Assembly: GCA_963277665.1 (NCBI GenBank)
Contig: OY728122.1
Coordinates: forward strand, 2,126,620,024 to 2,126,684,023
DNA length: 64,000 bases
Origin: Viscum album
Lineage: Eukaryota > Streptophyta > Magnoliopsida > Santalales > Viscaceae
Direction: 5' to 3'
Part shown: positions 11,903 to 22,545 of the stretch, piece after piece
Layout: each line of letters opens with the position of its first letter
Numbering within the stretch: the first letter of the stretch is position 1
The notes under the pieces: generated by a model
What the model was told of the DNA's origin: nothing
The model's database searches: none
Seen by the model: the letters and a program-made list of their open reading frames with translations, nothing else
Program-made: the position numbers and the translations under genes

Positions 11903-11914
11903 CGGGTGAGCCCG
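11903..11914 (+). other. Short conserved hairpin in E1 LTR
   Basis: CGGG-TGAG-CCCG can pair and is followed by TTATAGCTC. The right LTR has it at 20134-20145. E3 right LTR has ACGGG-TAGAG-CCCGT at 54974-54988, and E2 5' LTR has the same fold on the minus strand near 35002-35020. Confidence 0.5.
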
Positions 11915-12500
11915 TTATAGCTCTCCAATGCATTGGGTAGCGTGAAGGAGTGAAACGTTAAGGTTTCTCCGAAGAGATTTAGGGAATATACTGTGATGGG
12001 TATTCCAAACGTAACCAAGAGGGTTACTCCCTGCGTAAGAATGTTATGGATGCCTCAAGTTACCTTTATGTCTTATGATTTCTATGATTTATTCATGATT
12101 TTATGAGTTATGTTAAAGTGCCTATGTATTATGGGTAAAGTATGATTTCATTCTTATGTATATATGAACTCATGTTTCCTTTCCATGTTTTTATAACCCA
12201 TACTGAGCTTTTTATGCTCATCCCAAGTTTTTTGAAATGTTTTCACAGGTCAAGGAAAAGGTACATGATATGATGATAGTGTCAAGGAAGTGTCAAGAAT
12301 GAATCCATGTTTTATTTTAAATATGTTTCCTTTGATGGGAATGAAGAATACTATCTTTATGTAACCACTTGGTTTATATGTGGAATGTAATGCACGTTTT
12401 ATGATCTAATTATCTAAAACTCTAAAACTGAAAAGATCCTCAATGTGTAATCTTGTAATAACTCAAGATTAAGTAAGGTTTAAGGTTGGGGCCTTATAGT

Positions 12501-12512
12501 TGGTATCAAAGG
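12501..12512 (+). other. E1 primer binding site (tRNA-Met)
   Basis: TGGTATCAAAGG begins two bases after the LTR. It matches the first eight bases of the initiator tRNA-Met complement (TGGTATCAGAGC), with a mismatch afterwards. Minus-strand DNA synthesis would start here. Confidence 0.85.
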
Positions 12513-12635
12513 GAGGTTTAGATAACTTTAGGACTTAGAATTCTATTAAATGATTATCCAAAAATATTTTTTTTTCGAAATGATATAGCATTTAAAGATT
12601 ACCATGTTGCTTCATCTAAGACATGTTTGTTCAGA

Positions 12636-13682
12636 ATGGTTTTCCGCATAGGAAATAGGGAAGCAGTGCTAGGAAGGAATATAGAAGGAAATAACCTTCC
12701 GAATCAGCATCCAGAAATGGTCGGAATTGGAACTGAACAGTTTGTTGCAGTAATGGCGCAGTTGACTCAAGCGATAAATGGTGGTGGTATCCATGCACGA
12801 GATCAGCCAGATCAACCGCAGAGGAACATGTCAGGGGTGGAACATTTAATGAGGCAACATCCACCATCATTCAGAGGATCATCTGACCCTGTGCTAGCTG
12901 AAGGGTGGATTAAAGCGCTGGAGAAGATTTTTGATGTCATGGGGTGTTCAGACAATCAAAAGGTTAGTCTTGCTATTTACCGTTTGGAGGGTGAAGCAGA
13001 TCAGTGGTGGTCTATGGTTAAAAATATCAGGGACGCCGATGAGATTGATGCTCTTGACTGGGATGAATTCAAAGGTATGTTTCTTGAGAAGTATTTTCCT
13101 AAGGCTGTTCGACTTAGGATGGAAAAGCAATTCTTGGAATTGAGGCAAGAGGAAGACTCAGTGGCTACCTATGAAGAAAGGTTCACTCGATTGGCAAGGT
13201 ATGCTCCAAATTTTATCCGGGACCTTGATAGTAAAATAAATCGTTTTTACTCAGGATTAAAGCCAAAATATCGAAGGACATTAGCTTCTCGTGAGTTTAA
13301 AAGTTATGAAAAGCTTGTTCGATGTGCTGAGAAGGTGGAAATGGAGTTTTCCGTTGACAAAGTTTTCTATAACAACCAGCAGAAGAAGAGACCGAGGTGG
13401 CAGGAGAAAGGTAAGAATTCTTCAAAAAAGTCTGATGGTAAGAGAACTAAGTTTCCAGTTTGTGAAAAATGTGGCAAAAGGCATGCTGGGGAATGTCTTC
13501 TGAATTTTGGAAAGTGCTACCGATGTGGTAAGATGGGACATAAGGCTCGTGATTGCACTGAAAAGGATCAAGGTGAAGGTAAGAACAAATTTGATTTACA
13601 GTTAGTGAAATGTTATAAGTGCAATGAGATGGGTCACTATGCAAACGAGTGTCCGACAAAGATCTTGAGTGATGGGAAGTAG
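12636..13682 (+). CDS. gag: E1 Gag polyprotein
   Basis: Gag forms the cytoplasmic virus-like particle and binds element RNA. The first ATG in this frame is at 12636 (348 residues to TAG at 13680-13682). A frame opening at 12627 would need a TTG start, which is unlikely in a plant. A capsid-type retrotransposon gag domain spans roughly residues 65-230 and includes GEADQWWSMV and FLEKYFPKAVR. Two CX2CX4HX4C zinc knuckles lie near the C terminus: CYRCGKMGHKARDC and CYKCNEMGHYANEC. A partial cysteine motif (CEKCGKRHAGEC) precedes them. Codons after the TAG stay in frame with the protease. E3 reads through the equivalent point without a stop, so the TAG is either a recent mutation or a recoding site peculiar to this copy. 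Confidence 0.88.
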   Translation: MVFRIGNREAVLGRNIEGNNLPNQHPEMVGIGTEQFVAVMAQLTQAINGGGIHARDQPDQPQRNMSGVEHLMRQHPPSFRGSSDPVLAEGWIKALEKIFDVMGCSDNQKVSLAIYRLEGEADQWWSMVKNIRDADEIDALDWDEFKGMFLEKYFPKAVRLRMEKQFLELRQEEDSVATYEERFTRLARYAPNFIRDLDSKINRFYSGLKPKYRRTLASREFKSYEKLVRCAEKVEMEFSVDKVFYNNQQKKRPRWQEKGKNSSKKSDGKRTKFPVCEKCGKRHAGECLLNFGKCYRCGKMGHKARDCTEKDQGEGKNKFDLQLVKCYKCNEMGHYANECPTKILSDGK

Positions 13683-15533
13683 TTAGACTACAAGCAGAAA
13701 GGGGTGGTGAAATCTTTTCCAACTACTTCAGCAGATGTCAGGCCATCAAATGAAGTTGTATCAGGTACTTTGTTTGTTTTTTCAGATTATGCCAGTGTAT
13801 TGTTTGATTCGGGGTCTACACATTCTTTCATCTCTGAAACCTTTTCTAGTAAAATGGGAATACCATCTCAAGAAATGACTCCTGAACGTCTGGTAAAAAC
13901 ACCTGGGGGAAATGTTGAGGCAAAAAGAATTTATAAGAATCTTCCTATCCTTATCTGTGGAAAGAACCTACTTGCAAACCTTATTGTTCTACCTCTAGTT
14001 GAGTTTGATGTTATCCTGGGTATGGATTGGCTCTCTATTTACCATGCTAAGATTGACTATAGAGCTAAAGAAGTTTCTTTTCAGAAAGACTTTCAGTTTG
14101 TTTACAGGAATGAACCGTTACTTTTGATAACATATCAAGAGGTTGAGAAACTTATAAAAGATCGAAATGAATGTTACCTTGCACACGTCGTTGAAAATAA
14201 AGGAACTGTTCATATTAATGATGTGCTAGTGGTAAATGAGTATCCTGATGTTTTTCCTCATGAGTTTCCTGGAATAATACCAGATCGGGAAGTTGAGTTT
14301 ACTGTTGACTTAGTTCCTGTTGCTAAGCCAATTTCAAAACCCCCTTATAGAATGGGACAAATTGAACTTTTAGAGTTGAAGGAGAAATTGCAAGATTTAT
14401 TAGAGAAAGGTTTCATTAGACCTAGCACATCACCATGGGGTACTCCTGTTTTATTTGTTAAAAAGAAAGATGGTTCTATGAGACTTTGCATTGATTATAG
14501 AGCCTTGAATAATATCACTGTTAAGAACAAATATCCTTTGCCTCATATCGATGATTTGTTTGATCAGCTCCAGGGAGCTCAGTTTTTTTCAAAGATTGAC
14601 TTGAGATCGGGGTACTATCAGCTGAGGGTAAAGGAGGCAGATATTCCGAAGACCGCGTTCCGTACGAGATATGGCCATTATGAATTTGTAGTAATTCCTT
14701 TTGGGCTAACCAATGCACCTGCAGTATTCATTGACTTAATGAATAGAATTTTCCATGAGTTCTTGGATAAGTTTGTGGTGGTTTTCATTGATGACATTTT
14801 GGTGTTTTCTAAAAGTAAAGAAGAGAATGAAAGACATTTAAGGGTTATCTTGCAAACCTTAAAAGAAAAGAAACTGTATGTGAAATTCAGCAAGTGTGAG
14901 TTTTGGTTGCAACAAATTTCGTTCCTTGGTCACATTGTTTCTAAAGATGGAATAACTATTGATCCTACAAAAACAAAAGTTGTGGAAGAATGGCCAAGAC
15001 CCACAAATGTAACCGAGATTCGTAGCTTCCGTGGTTTGGCGGGCTATTACCGAAGGTTTGTTAGAAATTTTTCACTGTTATCTAGTCCAATGACTAAGCT
15101 AACTCGGAAGGGTGTTAAGTTTATCTGGACAAAAGAATGTGATGATTGTTTTCAGGAATTGAAAAGAAGATTGGTGAATGCTCCAGTTTTGGCACTACCT
15201 TCCAGGAATGGTGAGTTTGTTATATACAATGATTCTTCATCGAAAGGACTTGGTTGCGTCCTAATGCAGAATGATCAGGTAATTGCTTATGCTTCACGAC
15301 AGTTGAAAACTCATGAGGTAAATTACCCTACACATGATTTGGAATTAGCTGCTGTTGTTTTTGCTTTAAAAATTTGGAGGCATCATTTGTATGGAGTAAA
15401 ATGTGAAATATATACCGATCACAAAAGTTTAAAGTATATATTCACTCAGAAAGAGTTAAACATGAGACAGAGGAGATGGCTAGAATTAATCAAGGATTAT
15501 GATTGTACAATTCATTACCATCCGGGAAAATAA
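13683..15533 (+). CDS. pol: E1 Pol, part 1: protease, RT and RNase H
   Basis: This segment continues the gag frame after the TAG stop and ends at an internal TAA (15531-15533). It has no ATG of its own at the start and would be made only by read-through or internal initiation. Counting from the GTG at 13704, protease DSG is at residues 35-37 ([11 protein letters not shown]). RT spans about 215-420, with LCIDYR, the first catalytic Asp in KIDL (299) and FIDD at 361-364, the Ty3-type equivalent of YxDD. RNase H follows with D510, E547 and D572 (YNDSSS, DLELAA, TDHKSL). All catalytic residues I can check are present. The TAA lies in the linker between RNase H and integrase, right after HYHPGK, and destroys the polyprotein. 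Confidence 0.9.
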   Translation, partial: LDYKQKGVVKSFPTTSADVRPSNEVVSGTLFVFSDYASVLFDSGSTHSFISETFSSKMGIPSQEMTPERLVKTPGGNVEAKRIYKNLPILICGKNLLANLIVLPLVEFDVILGMDWLSIYHAKIDYRAKEVSFQKDFQFVYRNEPLLLITYQEVEKLIKDRNECYLAHVVENKGTVHINDVLVVNEYPDVFPHEFPGIIPDREVEFTVDLVPVAKPISKPPYRMGQIELLELKEKLQDLLEKGFIRPSTSPWGTPVLFVKKKDGSMRLCIDYRALNNITVKNKYPLPHIDDLFDQLQGAQFFSKIDLRSGYYQLRVKEADIPKTAFRTRYGHYEFVVIPFGLTNAPAVFIDLMNRIFHEFLDKFVVVFIDDILVFSKSKEENERHLRVILQTLKEKKLYVKFSKCEFWLQQISFLGHIVSKDGITIDPTKTKVVEEWPRPTNVTEIRSFRGLAGYYRRFVRNFSLLSSPMTKLTRKGVKFIWTKECDDCFQELKRRLVNAPVLALPSRNGEFVIYNDSSSKGLGCVLMQNDQVIAYASRQLKTHEVNYPTHDLELAAVVFALKIWRHHLYGVKCEIYTDHKSLKYIFTQKELNMRQRRWLELIKDYDCTIHYHPGK

Positions 15534-17123
15534 AATAAAGTGGCTGATGCTTTGAGTCGAAAAAGTAATGCTTCATTAACAATGTTGTGGTTGGAACGTG
15601 ATCCTTTGGTTAACGATTTGATGAACTTTGGCATAGAAGTTGTTGGTGCTGGAAGTCCTTCTGTTTTGTTTCAGGTATCAGTGAGATCTTCTCTATCAGA
15701 TAGAATCAAGCAAGCACAGAAGCAAGACAGTGAGTTGCAGAAAAAGGTAGAGCTGGTTCAGAAAGGTAAGTTGCCTGAATTTAACATTGATAATGATTGT
15801 GTTTTGAGATTTGGGAGGAGATTGTGTGTGCCTTGTGATTCACAGTTGAAGAGAGAGTTGTTATGTGAAGCTCATAGTTCTCCGTTTTCAGTTCATCCGG
15901 GCAGTACTAAGATGTATAGAGATCTGCGGGAGTATTACTGGTGGGATGGAATGAAAAGAGATATTGCTGATTTTACTGTGAAGTGTTTGACTTGTCAGCA
16001 GGTTAAAGCAGAGCGGCAGTTACCGAAAGGGATGCTTCAGCCTTTACCAGTGCTAGAGTGGAAATGGGAGAATATATCCATGGACTTTGTTGTTGGATTA
16101 CCGAAGACATCTCGAGGTAATAATGCAATCTGGGTTATTGTTGATCGCTTGACCAAATCTTCCCATTTCCTTGCTATACGAGATACTTTCTCTCTTGATC
16201 AACTTTCCCGTTTGTATCTTAAAGAGATAGTTAGGTTACATGGAGTTCCTCTCTCCATTGTATCGGATCGTGATCCCAGGTTTACTTCTAACTTTTGGAA
16301 AGGCCTTCAGAAGTCGTTGGGTACTGAATTAAATTTTAGTACATCTTTTCATCCTCAATCAGATGGGCAGTCAGAACGAACAATTCAGACATTGGAGGAT
16401 ATGCTACGATATTGTTCTATGGATTATCAGGGAAGTTGGGACCAACATCTTTCTTTGGTTGAGTTTTCATATAATAACAGTTTTCATTCCAGTGTACAGA
16501 TGGCGCCATTTCAGGCATTATATGGGAAGCAGTGTCGAACTCCAGCTTTCTGGGATGAAGTGGGTGAAAGGAAGTTGATGGGACCAGAATTGGTAGAAGA
16601 GATGGCAGAAAAAGTTCAGCTGATTCAGAAACACATGAGAATAGCTCAGAGCAGGCAGAAGAGTTATGCGGTTAACCAGAGGAAGGATCTATCTTTCGAG
16701 GTAGGTGATCATGTTTTTCTCAAGGTTTATCCTTGGAAAAGTGTGATGAGATTTGGTAAGAAAGGAAAGCTAAGTCCAAGGTTCATTGGACCATACGAAA
16801 TTCTGGAGAGAGTTGGATCAGTTGCATACCGAGTGGCTTTACCTCCAAGTTTATCTCAGGTACACAATGTTTTTCACGTTTCGATGTTGAGAAAGTATAT
16901 GCCAGATCCATCTCATGTTTTGAGTCCACAGGTAGTTCAGCTGGAAGAGAACCTATCTTATGAGGAACAACCGGTCCAGATTCTTGACCACAGGGAGCAA
17001 GTGTTACGGAATAAGGTGATTCACCAAGTAAAGGTTTTGTGGCAAAACCACATGATTGAAGAGGCAACATGGGAATCTGAAAATGCAATGAGGGATAAGT
17101 ACCCCCATTTATTCGATAAGTAA
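15534..17123 (+). CDS. pol: E1 Pol, part 2: integrase with C-terminal chromodomain
   Basis: In frame with part 1 after the TAA. Counting from the GTG at 15540 (VADALSRK), the zinc-binding HHCC residues are H112, H119, C149 and C152. The catalytic DD35E triad is D182 (MDFVVGLP), D243 (VSDRDPRF) and E279 (GQSERT), with exactly 35 residues between D243 and E279. A GPYEIL segment near 417 and the FHVSMLRKY segment near 445 lead to a C-terminal chromodomain-like region (about 475-527: QILD..., KVLWQNH, EEATWE, YPHLF). In chromoviruses this domain is thought to direct integration to particular chromatin. The segment is complete, ending with TAA at 17121. It would depend on suppression of the upstream stops. 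Confidence 0.9.
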   Translation, partial: NKVADALSRKSNASLTMLWLERDPLVNDLMNFGIEVVGAGSPSVLFQVSVRSSLSDRIKQAQKQDSELQKKVELVQKGKLPEFNIDNDCVLRFGRRLCVPCDSQLKRELLCEAHSSPFSVHPGSTKMYRDLREYYWWDGMKRDIADFTVKCLTCQQVKAERQLPKGMLQPLPVLEWKWENISMDFVVGLPKTSRGNNAIWVIVDRLTKSSHFLAIRDTFSLDQLSRLYLKEIVRLHGVPLSIVSDRDPRFTSNFWKGLQKSLGTELNFSTSFHPQSDGQSERTIQTLEDMLRYCSMDYQGSWDQHLSLVEFSYNNSFHSSVQMAPFQALYGKQCRTPAFWDEVGERKLMGPELVEEMAEKVQLIQKHMRIAQSRQKSYAVNQRKDLSFEVGDHVFLKVYPWKSVMRFGKKGKLSPRFIGPYEILERVGSVAYRVALPPSLSQVHNVFHVSMLRKYMPDPSHVLSPQVVQLEENLSYEEQPVQILDHREQVLRNKVIHQVKVLWQNHMIEEATWESENAMRDKYPHLFDK

Positions 17124-17148
17124 ATAAATTGTGGGGATGCAATTTTCT

Positions 17149-17162
17149 AAAGGGGGGAAGGA
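17149..17162 (+). other. E1 polypurine tract
   Basis: AAAGGGGGGAAGGA directly abuts the TG of the right LTR. It is the expected primer for plus-strand DNA synthesis, and it fixes the LTR start at 17163. Confidence 0.9.
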
Positions 17163-20100
17163 TGTAACATCCCAAGTAAGTAATGAATAATAGATATTTT
17201 TATCTATGTCTATTAATGATTAAGATAGTGTTATAGAGGCTTAAAATGAAAATAAATACAATCTTATGCATGGAATACACTAATATTCTTAAAAGATTGT
17301 TTTACACACTTTTGATGGCAAACCATTTTTGAATCTATCTTTCGACAATTTTATAAAATATGTTTGTCAAAATAAACTTATTTTTTATGATTGGGAAATC
17401 AAAATTTACCTTGTGTGAATTTTTGGTATTTTTCTTATAATGTTCATTTTTTTAATGAATAGTGAAAAATACTGCATTTTACATCAAAACTACTTTTTAA
17501 TATAATTTATTTATATGATTAGATTATCTTTTGAATTGGTTTTGAAGTGAAATTAGAATATATTTTTACCATTTAATCCAATGGTGGTCATTGGAATCAA
17601 TTTCACTTTGAAATTAGACTTAAACTGGTGTCAATCTTTTGATACTTATTGTTTTGTAAAAACACGCTATTTGCTCTGGCAGCGGGAATTAATTATTAAA
17701 TTAATTAATGTGACATATATTATTTGAATTTTGTAAAATAGACTTCATTTTTGAATTCGGAATATCAAATATAGCTTATGGTGAATTTTTGGTAATTTTC
17801 TGAAAAACGTCAATTTTTGATGAATAGTGAAACCACTAAGTGGTAATCAAGCAAACTGATTTTTCAGTTAAATGAAAGTTTACCACTAATGTGTATTGAA
17901 TTTTGAAAATCCAACATACATGGTTGTCATTAAGAAGTAAAATGTGGTTCAATGAGATTAAAATAATTTTTTTGGTGAATAGTAACTTATTAAGTTTTTA
18001 ATCGCGATTAGTGGTAATTAGTGTAGTTTAAGGTATAAATAATGCTTTAATAATATGAAATGACCTTGACACATGTCCCAACCTTATTGGTTGTGTCATG
18101 GCCGACCAAGACAAGCCATGGGTCAACTTGGGGACCCCATGGAGACATTTTGGTTGGGAAATGACATAAATAACTTTTTATTTAATGTAAAAGTAAAAAT
18201 GACACAAACATATTATGTTTCACGAAAACAATTTTTACATGGGGTTATAAAGATCAGATATTTGATTATAAATAGTCATTGGAAATCTAAAAAGATTTCC
18301 TACATCATAGTATTTTTTATATGATTTTTAGACATTAAATAAATTAAATTATTTATGACATAATAATGATGCAGCGATGACATCATTATTTGACGATTTA
18401 AATAAAATGGAAAGACAATGTAAAATCTATGAACTACACATGGCCAAAACCAATTGTATGAGTGGATTTAGAACCCTTATCACCTTATCCACGAATTATA
18501 TCAATGTGGGACCTTTTAAAACCGAAACACATTTTCAAATAAAGTAATATTTCTTTACTTTCCAAAAGTGCCCCCCTCTCCTCTTATAAAAGGCCCCCAC
18601 CTCTACCTCATTTCACACGCTCCTCAAGCCTTTGGATCGGCCAACCCTTGCCCATTTACTCTCTCCACATCCCTATACTCATCCTAGAGGATTCCCTTTG
18701 GGCAGAATCCTTTCAAAAGAAGCCTTTAGGCTCAAATCAAAAGGAGTTACACTTTTAAAGGTAATTCATTCTCTCATGTTCATTTGTTTTATTTTGCTTC
18801 TCCAACCCCATAAACTCTTTTTATTTACTTATTTTGTAACAACAACAGTATCTTAAATATACAAGGATGTTGTTATAATATTTATTTGAGCTACACTCTC
18901 ACACAACTACATCAAATGGTTAAAGAACATATGGTTTCCGTGGATGGCGAAATTCTGCCTCCCGAAACGATGATTGTTCAACACTCATTTAACACCTTCA
19001 AAGGTGGCCATTATAATGTCACTATTTTTATATATGATATATAATATGTTTATGTTTTCCTTAAGCTTCTTTTTTTTTCATTTTGGGCATACCTTTATGG
19101 TTTCTATTATGGGTAAACACGATATCTTCATTTTAGGAAGTGCGGACTACCGCCCCCTCAAAGTGATTTGATTCGTTAAATACCATATGTGGGACATATA
19201 AAGGATGGAACTATGATATTATATATGATATTATACTGTAATTATAATATACCTTTATATCATTATGATTCCATTCTATAAAATACAAAATTGAAATGAA
19301 AGTAGCGTTCATGCGTACGTACGGCATACCGTCTCCATGAACGGTGCATTTCATTTCTTACCTCTAAATGATTATGTAATATTATAAATGCATGTATGTA
19401 CTGGATATATATGACATATATGATATCTAAATCATGAATACCATTCTGGATATAATGAACCTTTGACCAAATTAACAACATGTAAGTGTAAGAAGTCAAT
19501 TTTTGACTTAAGAATCAAATACCAAAAAAATGAACATTATTAACTTAACTGATTACATGATGTTCATAACATGGTATAAAAGGAATAATGGACTTGAAAA
19601 AGGTTCATAAGCAAGTAGAAATTAACTCAAGTTTATTATTCAGGAGATTAAAGAACGGTCGGGTCAAGTTGGATACGAGGTATGGGACTTCGTCTCAATC
19701 TCCTTTCGTTGAGGCATATTTTATTTTATACACAACTTTCTTTTATACGGTGTATAAACCACTTTGAATTTTACGTTTATTCAAATGGAATCTTTTTTAT
19801 ACGAAGCGTTTACTAAATGACAAAAGGGAATGTTTTTGTCGTACGTATGCAGCGACAACGACTTCTCCACCGTCGTGACCGTTATTTGAGTTTCGGCTTC
19901 CTCTACAAGCCATACCTTCTTTTTAAAAGAAAAATAAATACCATGTTTTACTTTTCTTTTATTTTGGTATTGAAAATGGTTTGATAATGTTTTTATATCA
20001 ATGTGTTGTATTGATATCTCGTGATTGAAATGTGGAAATTTTATGTTTCCTTTATGCATGTTTTATGTGATATGATTATGTTATGGTTCTTGGGCATTAT

Positions 20101-20731
20101 TATGAAGACGGGTGGTTCCGTGATAAACTAAGGGCGGGTGAGCCCGTTATAGCTCTCCAATGCATTGGGTAATGCGAAGGAGTGAAACGTTAAGGTTTCT
20201 CCAAAGAGATTTAGTGAATATATTGTGATGGGTATTCCAAACGTAACCAAGAGGGTTACTCCCTACGTAAGAATGTTATGGATGCCTCAAGTTACCTTTA
20301 TGTCTTATGATTTCTATGATTTATTCATGATTTTATGAGGTATATTAAAGTGCCTATGTATTATGGGTAAAGTATGATTTCATTCTTATGTATATATGAA
20401 CTCATGTTTCCTTTCCATGTTTTTATAACCCATACTGAGCTTTTTATGCTCATCCCAAGTTTTTTTGAAATGTTTTCACAGGTCAAGGGAGTGGTACATG
20501 ATATGATGATAGTGTCAAGGAAGTATCAAGAATGAATCCATGTTTTATTTTAAATATGTTTCCTTTGATGGGAATGAAGAATACTATCTTTATGTAACCA
20601 ATTGGTTTATATGTGGAATGTAATGCAAGTTTTATGATCTAATTCTCTAAAACTCTAAACCCGAAAAGATCCTCAATATGTAATCTTGTAATAAATCAAG
20701 ATTAAGTAAGGTTTAAGGTTGGGGCCTTATA
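17163..20731 (+). repeat. E1 3' LTR
   Basis: It begins TGTAACATCCC and ends GGGGCCTTATA, with exactly the same 3569-bp length as the left copy. It carries the TATA box at 18585, the donor-like site at 18761 and acceptor-like site at 20481, and the inverted-repeat module at 19306-19343. It differs from the left LTR by scattered single-base changes and a few balanced small indels. Confidence 0.93.
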
Positions 20732-20736
20732 GATAT
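20732..20736. repeat. E1 target site duplication, right (GATAT)
   Basis: Exact copy of 8925-8929. Confidence 0.9.
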
Positions 20737-21290
20737 TTTCTTTTTATTTATGTCATGGGAGGCAGTTGGTGTCTTAGAGGTGGGATGGAACATAGAAAAT
20801 GATTCCTACATATCATGTGAAAGGTGGAATCAAATCCATATAGTTCAATTGGATGTATAATGGTGAAATTAAATGGGGTTAAATATTAATGAGGTGTCCC
20901 ACATCTCCTACTATGAACTATAATGATATTCCATGTTGTTCAGTGGAATACTAAGGTATTACACATCAGTAGGAGGTAAGTGACATAGGGACATTCGAAA
21001 TAAATATGGTATGATAATTAAATATACCTTATCTATTATTATTATTTATCTAGGTGAGAATCAATAGATATTAGAAGACCAATCTGAATTAATGAGAGTA
21101 TACCAGTAGATTTGAAAGGAGGAATTATACATTGAGGGTTTGAAGAGAATATTATAGTTCCATGCAGGGGATGAAAAATAAGTATCATGCACTAAATTAT
21201 TCACAGGATGTAATATGATACCTAACTAAGTAGGTGGGTTAGGTGAGGGTTTGTTTTAAGGAATATAACTAGGAGGAATCCCATATAAAT
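20737..21290. other. Left part of satellite-like island, weakly repetitive
   Basis: This stretch contains phrases similar to the arrays that follow (for example ggtggaatcaaatccatat, aggaggaatcccatat), but I could not fix a period. No coding potential was seen. Confidence 0.35.
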
Positions 21291-21395
21291 TAATCCTAGT
21301 AGAGTATGTCAACACAAATATTGTAATGACAGCATAAAGAGTATCTCAACCCAAGTGAGTAGTGATAACCAGTAGGAGTACCTTAACACAATAGT
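21290..21395. repeat. Short block of ~35-bp repeat units
   Basis: Three related phrases, 'agtagagtatgtcaacac', 'agagtatctcaacccaag' and 'aggagtaccttaacac', start about 35-37 bp apart (near 21299, 21337 and 21373). They resemble units of the array at 22868-23150, so the same repeat family lies on both sides of the 77-bp array. Confidence 0.45.
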
Positions 21396-22545
21396 TTATT
21401 ATTATTTTTAGGGTGTACTATTAGGTTTATTTCAATGTTTCTAGAACCATGTGGAGAATATCAAATCCTAAAGATTAAATAATGGTTTGGTCTTACACCT
21501 AAGAGGTTCCCATTGTTTCTATAACCATGAGGTGAACAAAATCCCATAGAGTTTAAGGTATGTATTGTGATTACACCTAAGAAGATTCCTATATTTCTAG
21601 AACTGGAAGAGAATCTAAACACATTGGGAATAATTTTTTTTTTGGATTACACAAGGGGGAATTATCAAATTTCTAGAACCGTGTGGTGAATCTAAAATAA
21701 TGGAAATTAAGGTTTGGTTATGGATTACACATAAGAGGATTTGAGTATTTTTAAAACCCTGGGGATAAAATCAGCTCCTCAAGATTAAGGTTTTTATTGT
21801 GCTTACACATAGGAGGATGGCCATATTTATAGAACCTTGTAAAGAATCTCACCTCATGTATATTATGGTTTTTAGGGATTACAGTGTGGGGAATTCCCAT
21901 TTTTTTGAACCATTTGGAGAATCTAAACGTATGGGAAATAAGTATTAGTTTTGGATTTAAATTAAGATTATTCTCTTATTTCAAGTAGTATATGGAGAAT
22001 ACCACCCATTGATTTTATGGTTTAGTTGGGTACAAGAACGAGTTGATTTATAATATTTTTTATCCATGAGGAGAATCTAAAATCATTTTTTAAGGTTTGG
22101 TATGGGATTAATCATAAAAGGATTCCCATGTTTCGGGAACCATGAAAAGAATATTGACTCATTATGATTTGAAGGCTTTGTTAGAGATTACAGCTTGGGG
22201 GATGTCAAATTTCTAGAACCATGAATGTAATCTCAATAAATGGGGTTTGGGATTTGGATTGGGCTTACACCTATGAGGATGTATATATTTCTTGACCTAT
22301 GATAAATATATTAACTCTTGGAGATTAGGGGTTTGTTGGGGATTACACATAATAGGGTAATCATATTTATATGAAAATATGAAGAAGCACGAATTAGGGT
22401 TATTTTAATGCTTATTTTGGGTTTCCAACTAAGAAGATACTCGTGATTCTAGAACCATGCGGATAATATCCGCTCATTGTTGTTTGATAGTTTGGTGGGG
22501 GATTACAACCAAGATGATTCATACTCATGATTTATCCACCCCATA
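21395..22545. repeat. Degenerate ~77-bp tandem satellite array
   Basis: The anchor phrase 'tttctagaaccatg' or a decayed form recurs near 21438, 21516, 21593, 21670, 21748, 21825, 21902, 21978, 22055, 22130, 22210, 22288, 22365, 22446 and 22530. Spacing is 75-84 bp, mostly 77. A typical unit runs: attacacctaagaggattcc, then catatttctagaaccatg, then tggagaatctcaa, then an AT-rich stretch. There are about 15 units, strongly diverged from one another. Confidence 0.85.

Larger units (their letters stand above)
10527..12248 (+). other. Putative leader intron inside E1 LTR
   Basis: AAAG|GTAATT at 10526/10527 is a plausible plant 5' splice site about 145 bp after the expected transcription start. 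TGTTTTCACAG ending at 12248 is a plausible 3' splice site preceded by a T-rich tract. The interval is 1722 bp and holds many ATG triplets. Corresponding borders are kept in the right LTR (18761-20481) and in all four E2/E3 LTRs (34632-36401, 25854-27623, 44437-46395, 53407-55368). Splicing itself is inferred, not shown. Confidence 0.45.
8930..12498 (+). repeat. E1 5' LTR
   Basis: It begins TGTAACATCCC and ends GGGGCCTTATA two bases before the primer site. The 3' end is TA instead of the canonical CA; the same is true of the right LTR. It contains a TATA box at 10351, a candidate splice donor at 10527 and acceptor at 12248, a CpG-rich inverted repeat at 11073-11110 and a short hairpin at 11903-11914. 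ORFs in the LTR (for example 11614-11796) are not supported as genes. Confidence 0.93.
8930..20731 (+). mobile_element. Near-intact Ty3/gypsy chromovirus E1 (Tekay/Del-like)
   Basis: An 11.8-kb element bounded by two 3569-bp LTRs (8930-12498 and 17163-20731) and flanked by a perfect GATAT duplication. Internal order is primer site, gag, protease, RT, RNase H, integrase, chromodomain, polypurine tract, as in Ty3/gypsy elements. The C-terminal chromodomain and the very long LTRs suggest the Tekay/Del branch of chromoviruses. The LTRs differ only at scattered sites (about 4 in the first 85 bp), so this is the youngest element in the window. Gag and pol share one reading frame from 12636 to 17123 without a frameshift, interrupted only by TAG at 13680 and TAA at 15531. 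Confidence 0.95.

Noticed and set aside
12627..12635. Upstream TTG start for E1 gag
   Set aside because: Plant nuclear messages rarely start at TTG. The first in-frame ATG at 12636 is preferred.
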